From positions 36,835,611 through 36,899,610 of the forward strand of contig NC_080558.1 of assembly GCF_030253575.1 (NCBI RefSeq): a DNA stretch of 64,000 bases. The letters are read 5' to 3'. This stretch comes from Rhododendron vialii (Eukaryota; Streptophyta; Magnoliopsida; Ericales; Ericaceae). Below the pieces are notes generated by a model. The model was not told the origin of the DNA, did not search any database, and was given only the letters and a program-made list of their open reading frames with translations. Positions 46,581 to 58,418 of this stretch are shown here, piece after piece. Each line of letters opens with the position of its first letter. Within the stretch, counting starts at the first letter, position 1. The translations under genes and the position numbers were made by a program.

Positions 46581-48050
46581 CAGTTCGCTTCCAAAACAAG
46601 AAGAGCCCTCTAAAAAAAATAATTTAAAAACTATAAAATTAAGCCACAAATATGTACTGTTATAACATGAACTTAATATCATTACCTGAACATGAAAAGG
46701 GACATTCAATAAGAACTCTAATGACAAAATGGTGTAACATGAAAAAATAACAAGGACCCCGAATATTCAAGTAAATGACATTCTAAGTAAACAAAAAGAG
46801 CCCTTTTTATAAGTCCATAAAATGCTACATACGGTTTATATAGAGAATTCATCAGTTAGCGGTCTCAACAATTTTGCCGGCATAACAGGAATTGCATCCA
46901 AGCAAACAAGGGCCTCTAAAATCATGGGCAAGGCAATTCGGTAACCGATTGGTGCGCATCCAGTCCCTCCATATTGAATGAGACACTTATTTTCCACCAT
47001 GAATCATACAGTAACATAAACAAAGCTCCTATGCTCCTCACAACCCATATCAGGCACCTAAATTGTTATACTGTTACATAAAAACCAACATAACTTCAAA
47101 CTCACAAAACAATCTATACCCGAAAAGCCAGAACCAGGCAATAATTGAACTATTACAATAAACTAGGTGAGAGGCCTCGTACCCTGAACAAGTAGCTGCT
47201 TGTTGGTTGTCAATTTTAGATAGTTCCTTGTGAGAAGTACATTTTATAATCTACATTCATATGCACCTAAAGTTTGCAACAAAAGACTTCTCTTTCTTGA
47301 TATCTAAACCAATCATCAATTGATAAACAACGATTTACAATTCTTCACATAAACTCATAAAACTAAACTCATTAAACCCAACAGACAATCTCCTGAAATC
47401 AACATAAAATACCAAAGCCTTATTGCAATACCCACTTTGAGGGCACGCAACTACCATTGATTCCACGACACATCATCTCTCCGAGGCATTTTATCAAGCA
47501 ACCATGAAGAGATGAGGCTCGGTTATCTGCTTAAAAAAACTGCACACAATAAAAGCAATTCAGTCCATTTGGTTCTAGAGAGCATCAACTACACCCAAAA
47601 ATGCACTACTAAGAACCCAAATGGAAAGACACTCTCGAGTTTTATAAATCTAACCCAATCAAATCAGCAAATTCCAAGCAACACATAAGATATACCACCA
47701 TATCTTTCTTTGATGAGATGATTGTCAGGACATAACGTATGATTTACACAGAACATATAAAATCAAATAGAGATGAAATTACCTTCTGTTACGGTTCTTT
47801 CAATTAGTTTTGACAATTTTATTCTTCATCAAAAGGGAAAAAACAGGGTTAAAAACATGATAAAGAGAAGAAAAGCAGGCCACCGCTTACTTTCTTTACC
47901 TACATAGTTTAGATTTTTCATCACCATTACACCAAGTTTTCCTCTACTACATTTGGTCATCACGGAATTAGGTCATTCATTATATAACCGATACGCGTAA
48001 TCACCACTTTGTACGAAAAGATTGACTAAGTTTGTGGAAAAACTTCATAC

Positions 48051-48188
48051 CCTCTCGAGAAGATATTGCTCTTCAATAGGTAATCTGGTATTTGTATTGC
48101 ATCTCCCAGTAACTATATCCACAGAGCGAAAGCCAAGCTGTACATGTCTGCTTTACATGTCAACCATGCTCTTATTGCGTACTCTGGT
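48051..48188 (-). pseudogene. Relic receptor-like kinase exon in the 5' intron of the START-like gene
   Basis: 138 nt on the minus strand, from a TTTCAG acceptor to a GTATGA donor-like site, read PEYAIRAWLTCKADMYSLAF and, after a one-base frameshift that creates TAG, IVTGRCNTNTRLPIEEQY. This matches subdomains VIII-IX of LRR receptor kinases (APEYA.RGYLT.KADVYSFG, then IVSGKSNTN). The acceptor phase suits an APEY codon split. Key DxYSFG residues are altered (DMYSLA). No other kinase exons are nearby, so it is an isolated fossil exon. Confidence 0.8.
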
Positions 48189-48354
48189 CTGAAACAACAG
48201 ATGGAAATATAAATTCAAGACAGTACAAATTGGCAACAGAAACAATGAAAGACTTAAATCCAAATCCTATAAGGAGTGTTCTTATGGGTTTTTCTTTTAG
48301 TTTCTGTAGAAGAATCACTCATTCTTCACGTGCAGTTCCACAAAAGTCGTGGTT

Positions 48355-48500
48355 TTGACACTGCGTTTTTTGACACCGCATTTTTTACTCCATAGACACA
48401 AGCGTAGTGGGCTCCACGCAAACACTTGTGTGGGATCAACCGATCAACACACTTGTATCTATGGAGTAAAAATACGATAAAAAATGTGATGTCACCCGAC
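48355..48500. mobile_element. Small foldback element
   Basis: GACACCGCATTTTTTACTCC and ATAGACACAAG are inverted as CTTGTATCTATGGAGTAAAA and AAATGTGATGTCA around a centre near 48430. It resembles a MITE but no target duplication was identified. Confidence 0.6.
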
Positions 48501-48896
48501 TTTCCCTAAATAATAACTATCAAAATAGGTGCCATAACTAATAGGTGTCACTAGACTTTCCCTACAAAAATTTAAAAAAAAAAAACCCATCGAAAAGTTA
48601 CCAAAATAGATGCCATAACTAATACTAGATCCAGCGAATACAAGCAATAGAAGTAAAAGAAATCAAAGGACAAGTAATAATAATGACAAGGGAAAACACC
48701 AGATACCAAGTTTACCAACTATGGCAAAATTCAGTTTCTTGGTGTCAGAGGATAAAATCTAGCTCAACTACCTTGTTCAAATTCCTTGCTTCGTTTTCGC
48801 CGAAACAACTATAACTTTTTTTCCCTTCATTTACAAACGATATCAGCTGATAAGATCAGTAAGAGAAGAAAGGAATTCAAAGCAAGCGGATCTTAC

Positions 48897-49060
48897 CGGG
48901 ACCGGAGGCAAAATAACAGAGGAGAGAGAGAGAGAGAAGTGAAGAAGGAGAAAAGAACAATGCAAGGAAAATAGTACTAGTGGTTGAGAGGGAGCCAGAG
49001 ACAAACGGAGAAAGCTATGAATGGAGTAGGTGGACATCGACACCCCTGTAGCCTATAGGT
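48897..49060 (-). promoter_or_regulatory. Non-coding first exon and start region of the START-like gene
   Basis: On the minus strand a CT-rich leader (TTCTCCTTCTTCACTTCTCT then CTCTCTCTC) ends at GGTCCCG|GTAAGATCC, a strong donor at 48896-48895. This would splice to the leader part of the next exon (46609). The transcription start is probably near 49030-49060, but no TATA box was assigned. Confidence 0.6.
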
Positions 49061-49737
49061 AAAGCTTTGAAATATGAAGGGGCAAAATTGGCAAAAAAAA
49101 TTGATTGCTGCAGAAGGAGACAAGATCAGCTGATGTAATGAGACCGCCTAGACGGACTGGAGAAGCATAACATGGGTCCTCCTCGAACATAACGAGTTTC
49201 CAAGCACTGAGCAGAATAGACCGAGTCGTCATCGGTGTTCTAATAACAGAGCTACGAACGGAGAGTTGGATCCGACATCAGAGCTGAACGATATTTTTTT
49301 TCGTTTTTTTTTCTTGTTTTATTATTTTCGTTTTGTTGTATTTGTTGTTTTCGGGTTTATAAGCTGCGCAACTTATATCTAATTTTATCAATATAAGTTG
49401 CGTTTTTGTCAGGTACGGAGTGTACATATAAAAAAAACAGAGCTCCTTTTTGTTTTGATTGACTACTGTATACGGTATCTGGGGTGAGGTGGAAATGCGT
49501 TGAAAGAGGTGGGAATGTTGACTACGAGGAGCAGAGATTATGGAGTACTACCTTTTTTATTTTTTACTAGTGAGTACAGTTGGTTACGTGTGTTGCACGG
49601 GCAATTGGGCAAAGTCGTGCCCGTTGCTTTCTCATGGTCGGCTGGTTGTTGGCAAGTAGAGATGCTGACAAATTATACAGTACCCTGTTCCCCTAAATAA
49701 ATTAATTGACTTTTTTTTTTTATTTTTTTATTTTTTT

Positions 49738-49962
49738 ATTTGTCAATTTTTGAAAGATTATTGCATTATCATGGCGAGAGAAATCTAAAAAGTAAAAAAT
49801 TATGATTAAAATTTAATTTTTTTAATAAAGATGAAAAAATTGGCTTATTAACTTATTTTTATCTTTATTCAAAAAAAATTAAGTTTTGATCGTAATTTTT
49901 TACTTTTTAGATTTCTCTTATCATGACGATGGTATAATCTATAAAAAATTGACAAAAAACTA
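49738..49962. mobile_element. AT-rich foldback element
   Basis: Arms of ~100 bp: TTTGTCAATTTTTGAAAGAT and AGAAATCTAAAAAGTAAAAA on the left pair with TTTTTACTTTTTAGATTTCT and ATCTATAAAAAATTGACAAA on the right. Non-coding. Confidence 0.75.
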
Positions 49963-50739
49963 ACAAATATGGAAAAAATTTGAATAATGAAAAAAAAATA
50001 AGCCAAATTTAGCCAAATAGGGTAATGTATTCCTCCATTTAGTAGTGGCTCCAGGATTTCGGTTCAGCGGTAACAAAACCATACAATTTTTTTTTGCAAT
50101 AACTTTATTGGGAATGGGCCAACTAACTTCAGTGCCGAACGTGTACCACGTGGTGCCTGCTCGGCGCATCCGGACAATCTATTTCGATTTTGAATGGTTC
50201 GGATTTGGAAAGAAAAAAATAAAAGAGAAAGAGGAGAGAGAATGTTAGGGTGAGAGGAGAGAGAGTGTTTTAATCTGGATCGTTCATTACACTTTGGGAC
50301 GGCCCGGATGTGTTACTCGAACACTATGTCGGCCGAATGACGTGATACCCACCCTTGTACTAAAAAATTTCTGAACTGCGTGGAAGAAACGAAGCTTGAA
50401 TCTTCCGCCGACAAACTCTTCGTATGCCCCAAAAGTTAAAAATAAAAATTGAGCATTAAGCAAATGTGGGAGGGATGCTACGAACACCGACTAAAGAGAA
50501 GACCGACCGGCCATCGACGGCAATATACATATATATGAAAAAATAAGGTGTTTGGATCGAGTATCTATACACATTGGATATCATTGATTCTCGCGTAAAC
50601 CCATTCATTTTTTTTTTATAGAATTTTTGAACGGCTCAGATCAACAATCCAGTGGCCGGAGTGGGCCCGTAGCGCCATCCGTAGCATCCCTCCAAATGTG
50701 GCAGCTAAAGATATCCGGAAAGTCCATTGACATAGACAA

Positions 50740-51090
50740 TGAGAAAATAGATCATGCACAGATCATTGTGTGGGACCCATTCCGAATCTCACACAAATGA
50801 TCCGAACCGCTCATTGAATGTAAAATATTTTTTCAAAAGCCCTTTCAAAAATCAGCTCAATCCGATACCTATATGTCTTTGATCCAATCATCTAATTTTT
50901 CATTATCCTGAAATCTGAATGAAAACTTAGATGATTAGATCAAAGCACATATAGATATCGGATTGAGCTGATTTTTGGCGGGCCGTTGGAAAAATAATTT
51001 ACATTTAATGAACGGCTCGGATCGTTTGTGTGGGACCCGAAGTGGACCTCATACCATGATTTGTGCACATAATCTGTGTGACCACTGCTG
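50740..51090. mobile_element. Long-hairpin MITE, same family as 18957-19350
   Basis: ATCATGCACAGATCATTGTG, GATCCGAACCGCTCATTGAA and AAAAATCAGCTCAATCCGAT are inverted as ATCGGATTGAGCTGATTTTT, AATGAACGGCTCGGATCG and ATGATTTGTGCACATAATCT. Arms ~150 bp. Confidence 0.88.
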
Positions 51091-52323
51091 AAAGATATCT
51101 AAGCTGGAAATTTTCGTAAATCAAGATTGTAATCAGGAATTCAAGCTCAATAAAATTTTCTGTCGATTTAAATATTTGTTTCAAATTTTTTTTTATAATC
51201 AGATGTATGAGGTGCGCTTATAATTCACAAGCGGACAAACCGTTCACTGGCTCCAAGATTTTGAGATGTTTGGGCCCATAAAATTTGAACACGCAACCTC
51301 AAATAATTATTGATTTCCAACGCCCACCTAGCTAAACCTTTGAAGATTTTGTTTATACCTATTTTTTGCACCAAATTTTGGGCTAGTGTTGAAAGGATTT
51401 TTAATTAAATATTAATTAAATTGGCCCGATATTTATGAGTTTCTCGAACTAAAAATTAATAATCCACATTAATTTTGTGATTTGGAACAAAGTCCGATTA
51501 ACAAAAATCCAAGTGAAACGATATGCACCAAATATTTTTCATAGATTTGAATTATTCGCAGGAGTTATTGTCCATCTGGCATGTGTAACATGCATGTTGC
51601 TTGGGAACCCTTGAATAAGAGCATCCCTAATGGGGATGTATTTTAGAAGAGGTTGTATAGTTATTTTAGATGTAAAAAATGGTTAAAAGTTGGTTAGATG
51701 TAAAATAGAACTTATGCATATCCAATGGTAAGATGTAAAAAAAAGATGGATAATTAACTAACTTTCCATCCTCCTTAATTTTTCTCAACTTTCTTAATCC
51801 TAATTTAAGTATTACTTCCGTTGAAAAATAATTTTGGTATCCGGTAATCGAGAACTTTAAAAAAAAAAAATTCCGGAAAAAAAAAAATACTTCCGTCCCA
51901 TATTTTTGTTTTTACTTATCATCCACTTCAGTTACACAATTTACTTCATTCATTTACTCCCATCAATTCTCAACCACGTCATTTAATTGATTCATTAACT
52001 CCTCACTCTCAACTGCATCATTTACTATAGTCATTTACTCATATTTACTCTCAACTACATCATTTACTCTCATCTACTCTCACCTACATCATTTACTCTC
52101 ATCTATTCTCACCTACACTATTTACTTCAGCCATTTACTCTTATCTACTCTCAACTACACCATTTACTTACCATCTATATATACTATCCTCCCCATTATT
52201 CATTCTCACACTCAAATCTATATACAGTCTCCTCTTTCCAAAAAAATCATCATTAGCAGTTTAACCCACAGAATATTACTGGGAGAATTTGACGGATCTT
52301 CCTTCGATGATGATGAGATTGCA

Positions 52324-53550
52324 ATGGCGCAATTGATCATGGCCAGGCAATACCAAAAATTTCAAAGAAGACGCCAACAAGGAGGTCATGTTGGTTCTAC
52401 AAGTGGTCGAGCCTGGATCCCTCGTGTCAGAGTTGCTACCGACCAACGACTCAATGCTGATTATTTTTGCGAGTATCCGCTCTATGACGAAAAGTTGTTT
52501 CAGCAACGTTTTCGAATAAGTCGACCCTTATTTCACAAGATCTTGGGCAAACTTCAACAACATGACGTGACGTTTGTCCAAAGGAATGATGCGACAGGAG
52601 CTGCAGGTCTTTCTGGTATCCAAAAGATGACAGCAGCTCTGAGGATGATGGCATACGGGACACCTGCTGATAGTCTTGATGAGTATCTCAAGATTGAGGG
52701 AAGTATAGCAGTTGACTTTCTTCAAAGCTTCTGTAGAGGCGTTATCTCTATTTTTGAAGTAGAATACCTGAGAAAACCAAATGAAGCAGATACTGCAAGG
52801 CTCCTACATGTGGGCAATCAACGTGGTTTTCCTGGAATGCTAGGCAGCTTAGATTGTATGCATTGGCAGTGGGACAAATGTCCAACTGCTTACCATGGCT
52901 TCTTCAATGGCCGCAGCGGAAAACCCACTATCGTACTTGAAGCAGTTGCATCGTATGATTTGTGGATTTGGCATGCTTTCTTTGGCATGCCTGGGTCATT
53001 CAACGATATCAACGTGCTTGATCAATCTCATCTCTTTGATGATCTCAGTGCCGGTCGTGCCCCTCCAGCCCATTTTGTTGTTAACGGGAGTGAGTACGAC
53101 ATGGGGTACTACCTTGCTGATGATATCTATCCAAAATGGGTGACTCTCGTCCAAACCATTTCTCAACCACAAGGAAGAAAGAAGCAACACTTTGCAAGGA
53201 TGCAGGAGGCATGTCGCAAAGATGTTGAAAGGGCATTTGGCGTACTCCAAGCACGCTGGGCAATTGTGAGAGGACCGGCGCGATTCTAAAATGAGGAGGA
53301 TCTAGGCTGCATCATGAAAACATGTGTCATTTTGCATAACATGATAATTGAAGACCAACGTGATCACGATGCTAATGATGAAATTACTGAACTTCTTTCT
53401 TCCAACCCAATTCAAGTATCGAGAGATATCACTCATGCATTGGTTGATTTCTTTAAAAATAACCGTAGGATTCAATCAAATGAGGCACATCATTCGCTCC
53501 GCAATGATCTTATTGAACACCTATGGGCCCGTAATGGAGATGAAGAATGA
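52324..53550 (+). pseudogene. PIF/Harbinger (HARBI1-like) transposase with one internal stop
   Basis: 321 codons run from ATG to TAA at 53287-53289, and the same frame continues to 53550 (about 408 codons in all). Catalytic DDE positions are present: D177 (GSLDCMHW), D228 (GMPGSFNDINVL) and E302 (CRKDVERAFGVLQARW). Also seen are YYLADDIYP and, beyond the stop, CVILHNMIIED. The stop falls after RF where relatives have RFW, so a TGG codon has become TAA. The missing last quarter includes the conserved C-terminal helices, so the product is probably inactive. Upstream in-frame residues (EFDGSSFDDDEIA) suggest the start may once have lain further 5'. Confidence 0.95.
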
Positions 53551-53785
53551 GGTTCCCGTGTCTTGTATTTCATTATCGAGTCTTGTATTTCATTTTCGAG
53601 TCTTGTATTTCATTATCAAGTCTTGTATTCATTTTCGAGTCTTGTATTTCATTTTCGAGTCTTGTACTTCATTAGCTAAATAAAATGCATTTTATTATCG
53701 AATAGTACTCAATGATTACATCAAAGTCAAGATTATTACATAATTGCTAAAGACTATTACATATGACAATAAAAAATTATTACAA

Positions 53786-54911
53786 TCAATAATCAGGAAA
53801 ACCAGGAAAATAACCATTCGAACTTGAGCTAGCCGTCCATTTAGCCAAGATTTCACCCTTGCGATACTGGTAATAAGCCTTCATTTGGGGGTCTTGAACC
53901 AAATCCAAGTCCATTTGTATAATCCTATCTTCCATCTCTTTTTCCTTTATTGCTGCCTTCCTCTCCTCAAGCGCCACCCTTCTCTCATCATTTGTTGTAG
54001 TCCTTTCCAAAGCCGCGACTCTTCTTGCTTCCATTTCAGCTCTCCTACTTTCCTTGTCAGATGTAGTTTGGTTGAATTTTTCCATCAAGTTTATCCATTC
54101 ACGTTCCTCATTTTCTAATTTTTTGGTCTTCAATAATTTTGCCTTTGATGCTTTACATTCAGGAGGCCTCTTTCTTGGAGACTGAACACTACCTCCACTC
54201 GTAGGATTGCTATCTTCCAATGTAGTCGCTGTGTTTGAAACTTGAGAGAAATCAGAAGACTCTAAGTTTTGATTTTGAGAGAAATCAGGAGATAAAGGGA
54301 CCGAACTCGTATCCATTTGTGAAGATCTTGGGTCAGACCGGGGTGGGGTTAAATCCGCCCACTTCATACTGTGTTCTAATATTGCCAAGTAACAATCCAA
54401 ATTGGCTAAAGGTTTATTCTCATCTTTGTAATGTCTCTTCGCTAGATCAATCTATACACATGATAACAAAATTATTTAATTAATTATCAAAATAATAATA
54501 TTAACAAAATTCTTATGAAAACATTAACTTGATAGAAGCAAAATAATACCTCATTTTGTTATGAAAATAAATTCTTATGAAAACAAAATAATAATATTAA
54601 CAAAATAATAATACCTCATTTTGTTCTGTCATTCCACTTTGATGTTGCCTTTGAATTTGCCTTAAAATTCCACGATATTTATTGCAAGCCTGCTGGATGA
54701 CTTGCTATCGAGACTTGATAGAAGCATCCGAACGTACATCGCCTCCTGTGAATTCGGTGTATTTTTTTGCAACCCGATCCCATAATTTAAATCGTGCTTG
54801 ATTGGTACCGACAATCGGATCTTGACTAACGCATAAGTAAGCATTACAAATTGCTTCATCTTGATCGGAGGTGAACGATTTTCCTCTCGCACTACGACTT
54901 CCATCTGCCAT
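53786..54911 (-). pseudogene. PIF/Harbinger SANT/Myb-like accessory protein with one internal stop
   Basis: Exon 1 is 54911-54615 and exon 2 is 54451-53786. It starts MADGSRSARGKSFTSDQDEA and carries the SANT/trihelix-like region (ICNAYLCVSQDP, KLWDRVAKKY, SIKSR). A TAG follows SIKSR where relatives have Trp (SIKSRWQVIQQACNKYR), so TGG has become TAG. After the intron come IDLAKRHYKDENKPLANLD, CYLAILEHSMKW and an acidic/coiled tail (LENEEREWINLMEKF, RRVALEERKAAIKEKEMEDR). This partner normally binds subterminal DNA and helps import the transposase. Confidence 0.92.
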
Positions 54912-55836
54912 AATTGATATTTTATTTTTTTTGGAGGGTGTTTGTGGAGAATGGAGGAATTTTTTGTAGTGAAAATCATGTTAAAAACACCCATTTATAG
55001 GTAAGGGAAAAAAAAGCCCGTTGCTGGATTGATCCGTTGATCAACGGTCAAAAGATCCGTTGGCTGATTGATCAACGGTCGGCTGAAATGAACATACCCT
55101 AACTTTACTCTTTCTCTGTCTCAACTTTACTCTCTCTCTCTCTCTCTCTCTCTCTACGGAACCAGTCGGTGGAAACCCACCCCCCTCTCTCTCTCTCTCT
55201 CTCTCTGAACCAAAGGAGATGAAACCTCCCTCCCCTCTCTCTCTCTCTCTCACGTTGATATCTCTGTCTCTTACCGACTGTTCCCGTTGAATACCGAGAT
55301 GAAACCCTGACTCCCCTATGTTGATGATCACCGACTGTTCCCGCTGATATCTCTATCTCTCATCGGCGAGATCCCTCTCTCTCCCTCTCTCACCTCTCTC
55401 TCTCACACTCGATTCCGGCATTTTTTGGTCACTCCGGCGAATATTTGCAGAAATTGGCGACGAGGAACAAATTCCGGCCAACTATCCGGCGAATACAGGT
55501 AATTCCGTTCGTCCATTTTTCTGGTATTGCAGTTGGATTTGATGATGTTTGATGACCTGTAATTTATAGCTGTAGCCAAAAAGGGATGGAAATATACATC
55601 TCCCTTTTCATCTATTCCATTTTACATCCAGATTTATGCTATTTTACATCCCCATTGGAGGGGTTTTTTTTGCATCCAGGTTCTATTATAAGTATACAAC
55701 CCAGTTTTACATCCCCATTGGGGATGCTCTAATGAGAGAAGTTACACCCCAGCAACCATTTTTGACACGTGATTTCTTGATTTTAGGAAGTGGTTTGCTC
55801 ATATAACCACCTTTCGGCTTCAACATGGTGATAAAC

Positions 55837-56055
55837 CAAAAGTGCTACACACACAACGGTTGTGTAAAACACAACACAAAACCAATCTCTAGCCGTTCAT
55901 TACTATAATAAATGGTCAGGATTCGCTCAAACTCTTCCCCATAAAAATTAAACTTTTCCTTGGAAGAGTTTTTATAAAATCTAGACCGTCCAAATACATC
56001 TGGACGGTCAGAATTACGTATACAACTAACACAACGGTTGTGCAAGTAGCATTTT
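55837..56055. mobile_element. Foldback MITE with 11 bp direct flanks
   Basis: A 219 bp hairpin: AGTGCTACACACACAACGG is inverted as AACGGTTGTGCAAGTAGCA; GACCGTCC/GGACGGTC lies inside. Flanks TGGTGATAAAC occur at 55826-55836 and 56056-56066. An 11 bp duplication suggests Mutator-like mobilisation. Confidence 0.8.
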
Positions 56056-56066
56056 TGGTGATAAAC

Positions 56067-57276
56067 TGCTCATAACAGCCACAGTGGAGAGTTAATTTAA
56101 GAACATTGGACACTTGTCAGCTTATGAAGATGGCAGGAAACCTGATTAAGACGGTGAGCAGTTTCATTTTTGTCTATAAATACTAGTTTAGACGATGAAA
56201 AATTGGTCTAACAACATTCAAAGCCCAGCGCTTATACTAAATTTTCTACTTTCAGCAAAGTAGACATATCTGAGTACCTTCTACGCAACCCCATTCCACC
56301 TACTTGTTCAAGTATTCCGACATAATAAAGTTTAAGTTTTACGTCTCATTTCTTATACGACTAGGAAATTTTAAATCCACAACCGTGTAGCAAGTTACGT
56401 ACCAACTTGTGATCTTTACCCATTTTTTTTTTATTGACAAAAGTAACATTTTATTAGAGAGAAAGGGGAAAGGTGATCTTTACCCTTTGGATGACACACG
56501 ATCGCTCTACGAGTTAGAAGTCAAGATTCACGGAAATCATAATCTAAAATTAGGCGCTACAAGTCTGGACACGCCCGAGCTTACCCAATCAATGCTTGCA
56601 AACGCATTCGCGCCTTGCACGACATACGTGTGTCAAAAACGAGAGTTCTCATATTTGTATTAACAATTGTGATAACTAGATTATTCAGTTGTCTTGAGCA
56701 CCATCACGTGGTGCCTTACCTTCTAAAAGACAACATAGTAAATTCATGAATAAAAACAAAAAAGGTAATGTGAAAATCACATCGCGAAAAGTAAGATGAA
56801 ACACACAAGGAAAAAATGTTACTTTTTTGTCTTTTACTACTATTTTTTTATTGACTTGTAAAAAAAGGGCTATGCAGTGCACATGGCTCTCTCACGACTA
56901 GAGTGTCTGAAGAATGATTGAATGTAAATGTATGCAGCATTCACCCCACAATTGCAGAGGCTAATTCCGCTACTCAAACCTGTGACCACCCAAGTCACTC
57001 TAGGATATCATTATCGTTGCCCGGGCCATATTAGTTTGTCTATGTTAGAAGTTTGTATTCAGGCACAAGATCAAACATAAACCTCACTTAAAATCAAATG
57101 ACCTCCGATGAAAGGCAAGTCTAGATCTTTATCTACAGTTGTTCCAAATCTAGCAAAATCAAATTTCTACACAGAAAGGCTAATAATTAATACCACCACG
57201 CAGGCAAGATGCTTAAAGAATATCTTTAGAAAAGTAAAAGTAATATTTCCACATTTTTATGCGACTCCAAGGGCAT
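56067..57276. other. Non-coding spacer
   Basis: No supportable gene. A short plus-strand frame at 56409-56663 contains LYELEVKIHGNHNLKLGATS but has no recognisable family or splice context. Confidence 0.45.
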
Positions 57277-57285
57277 CTACATACA

Positions 57286-57606
57286 GGATGATGCTATGGT
57301 GTCCCCGGTCATTTTGGGGACACCGTAATTTTTGGCATAACTTTACCATTAGGAGCATAACTAAAATCAATTACAACCATAACAGAACCCAAACAAGACA
57401 TAACCAAGGAATATCCAAAAAACCAACCAAGGCGTAACTAAACCCAACCAAGGCATAACAAATAAGTTATGCCTTGCTATGGTTTTGTTTATGCCTTGCT
57501 ATGATTCTGTTATGCTTGTAATGGTTTTTGGTTATACTCATAATGGTTTTGTTATGTCAAAAGTTACGGTGTCCCCAAAATGACCGGGGACACCGAAGTC
57601 ATTCCC
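57286..57606. mobile_element. Mutator-like MITE, copy A (321 bp)
   Basis: Ends GGATGATGCTATGGTGTCC and GGGGACACCGAAGTCATTCC are inverted, with TTTTGGGGACACCGTAA and GGCATAAC next inward. Flanks are CTACATACA (57277-57285) and CTACATTTA (57607-57615), a 9 bp duplication with two differences. No ORF. Confidence 0.88.
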
Positions 57607-57918
57607 CTACATTTATATTTCAAATTAAGAATTCATGTCTACCAAACTATTCAAAAAAGTACAACAATATACACTAAAAATAAAAAAAATAAAAAAAACA
57701 GAAAAAACAAATAAAGTGGATAAAATTGTATCTTTTGCATATTTAGTGAACTTTTTTTAGCTTTTGATCATAACTTCTAACTTATTAGATTCCTCTCGTT
57801 AAAACGAATTACTAATTCAAACAAATTGATGCAAATCGAACAAAAACTCAAAAAAAGGCAATCAAAAATAATATTTGTCATAATTTTCTAACCCAGTAGC
57901 ATAAGAGCATTCAGTAGA

Positions 57919-58215
57919 GGATGATGCTATGGTGTCCCCGGTCATTTTGGGGACACCATAATTTTTGGCCTAACTTTACCATTATGAGCATAACTAAAAC
58001 TCATTACAATCATAACAAAATCCAAACAAGACATAATCAAGAAATATCCAAAAAACCAACCAAGGCATAACCAAACCCAATCAAGGCATAACAAACAAGT
58101 TATGCCTTGTTATGGTTTTGTTATGCTTGTAATGTGTTTTGGTTATACTCATAATGATTTTGTTATGCCAAAAGTTACGGTGTCCCCAAAATGACGGGAC
58201 ACCGAAGTCATTCCC
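57919..58215. mobile_element. Mutator-like MITE, copy B (297 bp)
   Basis: Same ends as copy A. Perfect 9 bp duplication TTCAGTAGA (57910-57918 and 58216-58224). The right flank overlaps the target of copy C. Confidence 0.93.
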
Positions 58216-58228
58216 TTCAGTAGATATA

Positions 58229-58408
58229 GGGAAATGCTACGGTGTCCACCCACCGTTTGGGGACACCGTAACTTTTGGCATAACCGACCATTAAAAGAAT
58301 AACAAAAACCAGTGATGTGTATAACCAAAACCTTATAGAGGCATAACCCCCAAAATCCCCAGAAGTTACGGTGTCCCCAAAATGACCGGGGACACCGTAG
58401 CATCATCC
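58229..58408. mobile_element. Mutator-like MITE, copy C (180 bp)
   Basis: An internally deleted family member (GGGAAATGCTACGGTGTCCA ... GACACCGTAGCATCATCC) with perfect 9 bp duplication GTAGATATA (58220-58228 and 58409-58417). Confidence 0.92.
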
Positions 58409-58418
58409 GTAGATATAT

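Larger units (their letters stand above)
49061..51618. other. Intergenic region with foldback elements, no gene
   Basis: Upstream of the START-like gene. It holds an AT-rich foldback (49738-49962), a degenerate piece of the GATCCG..CGTTCA family (~50090-50360) and a clear hairpin MITE (50740-51090). No coding region was supported. Confidence 0.5.
51619..55729. mobile_element. End-to-end PIF/Harbinger transposon with TIRs and TAA target duplication
   Basis: The ends are GAGCATCCCTAATGGGGATG and the inverse of CATCCCCATTGGGGATGCTC. Both flanks carry TAA (51616-51618, 55730-55732). The 4,111 bp element contains the two genes expected of the superfamily in convergent orientation: a DDE transposase (+) and a SANT/Myb-like partner (-). 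Subterminal TTTACATC/GATGTAAA motifs recur inside both ends. CT-rich tracts (~55130-55250) lie upstream of the SANT gene. Confidence 0.95.

Noticed and set aside
55041..55331. Minus-strand Arg/Glu-repeat ORF upstream of the SANT gene
   Set aside because: It is translated (CT/GA)n tracts inside the Harbinger element.
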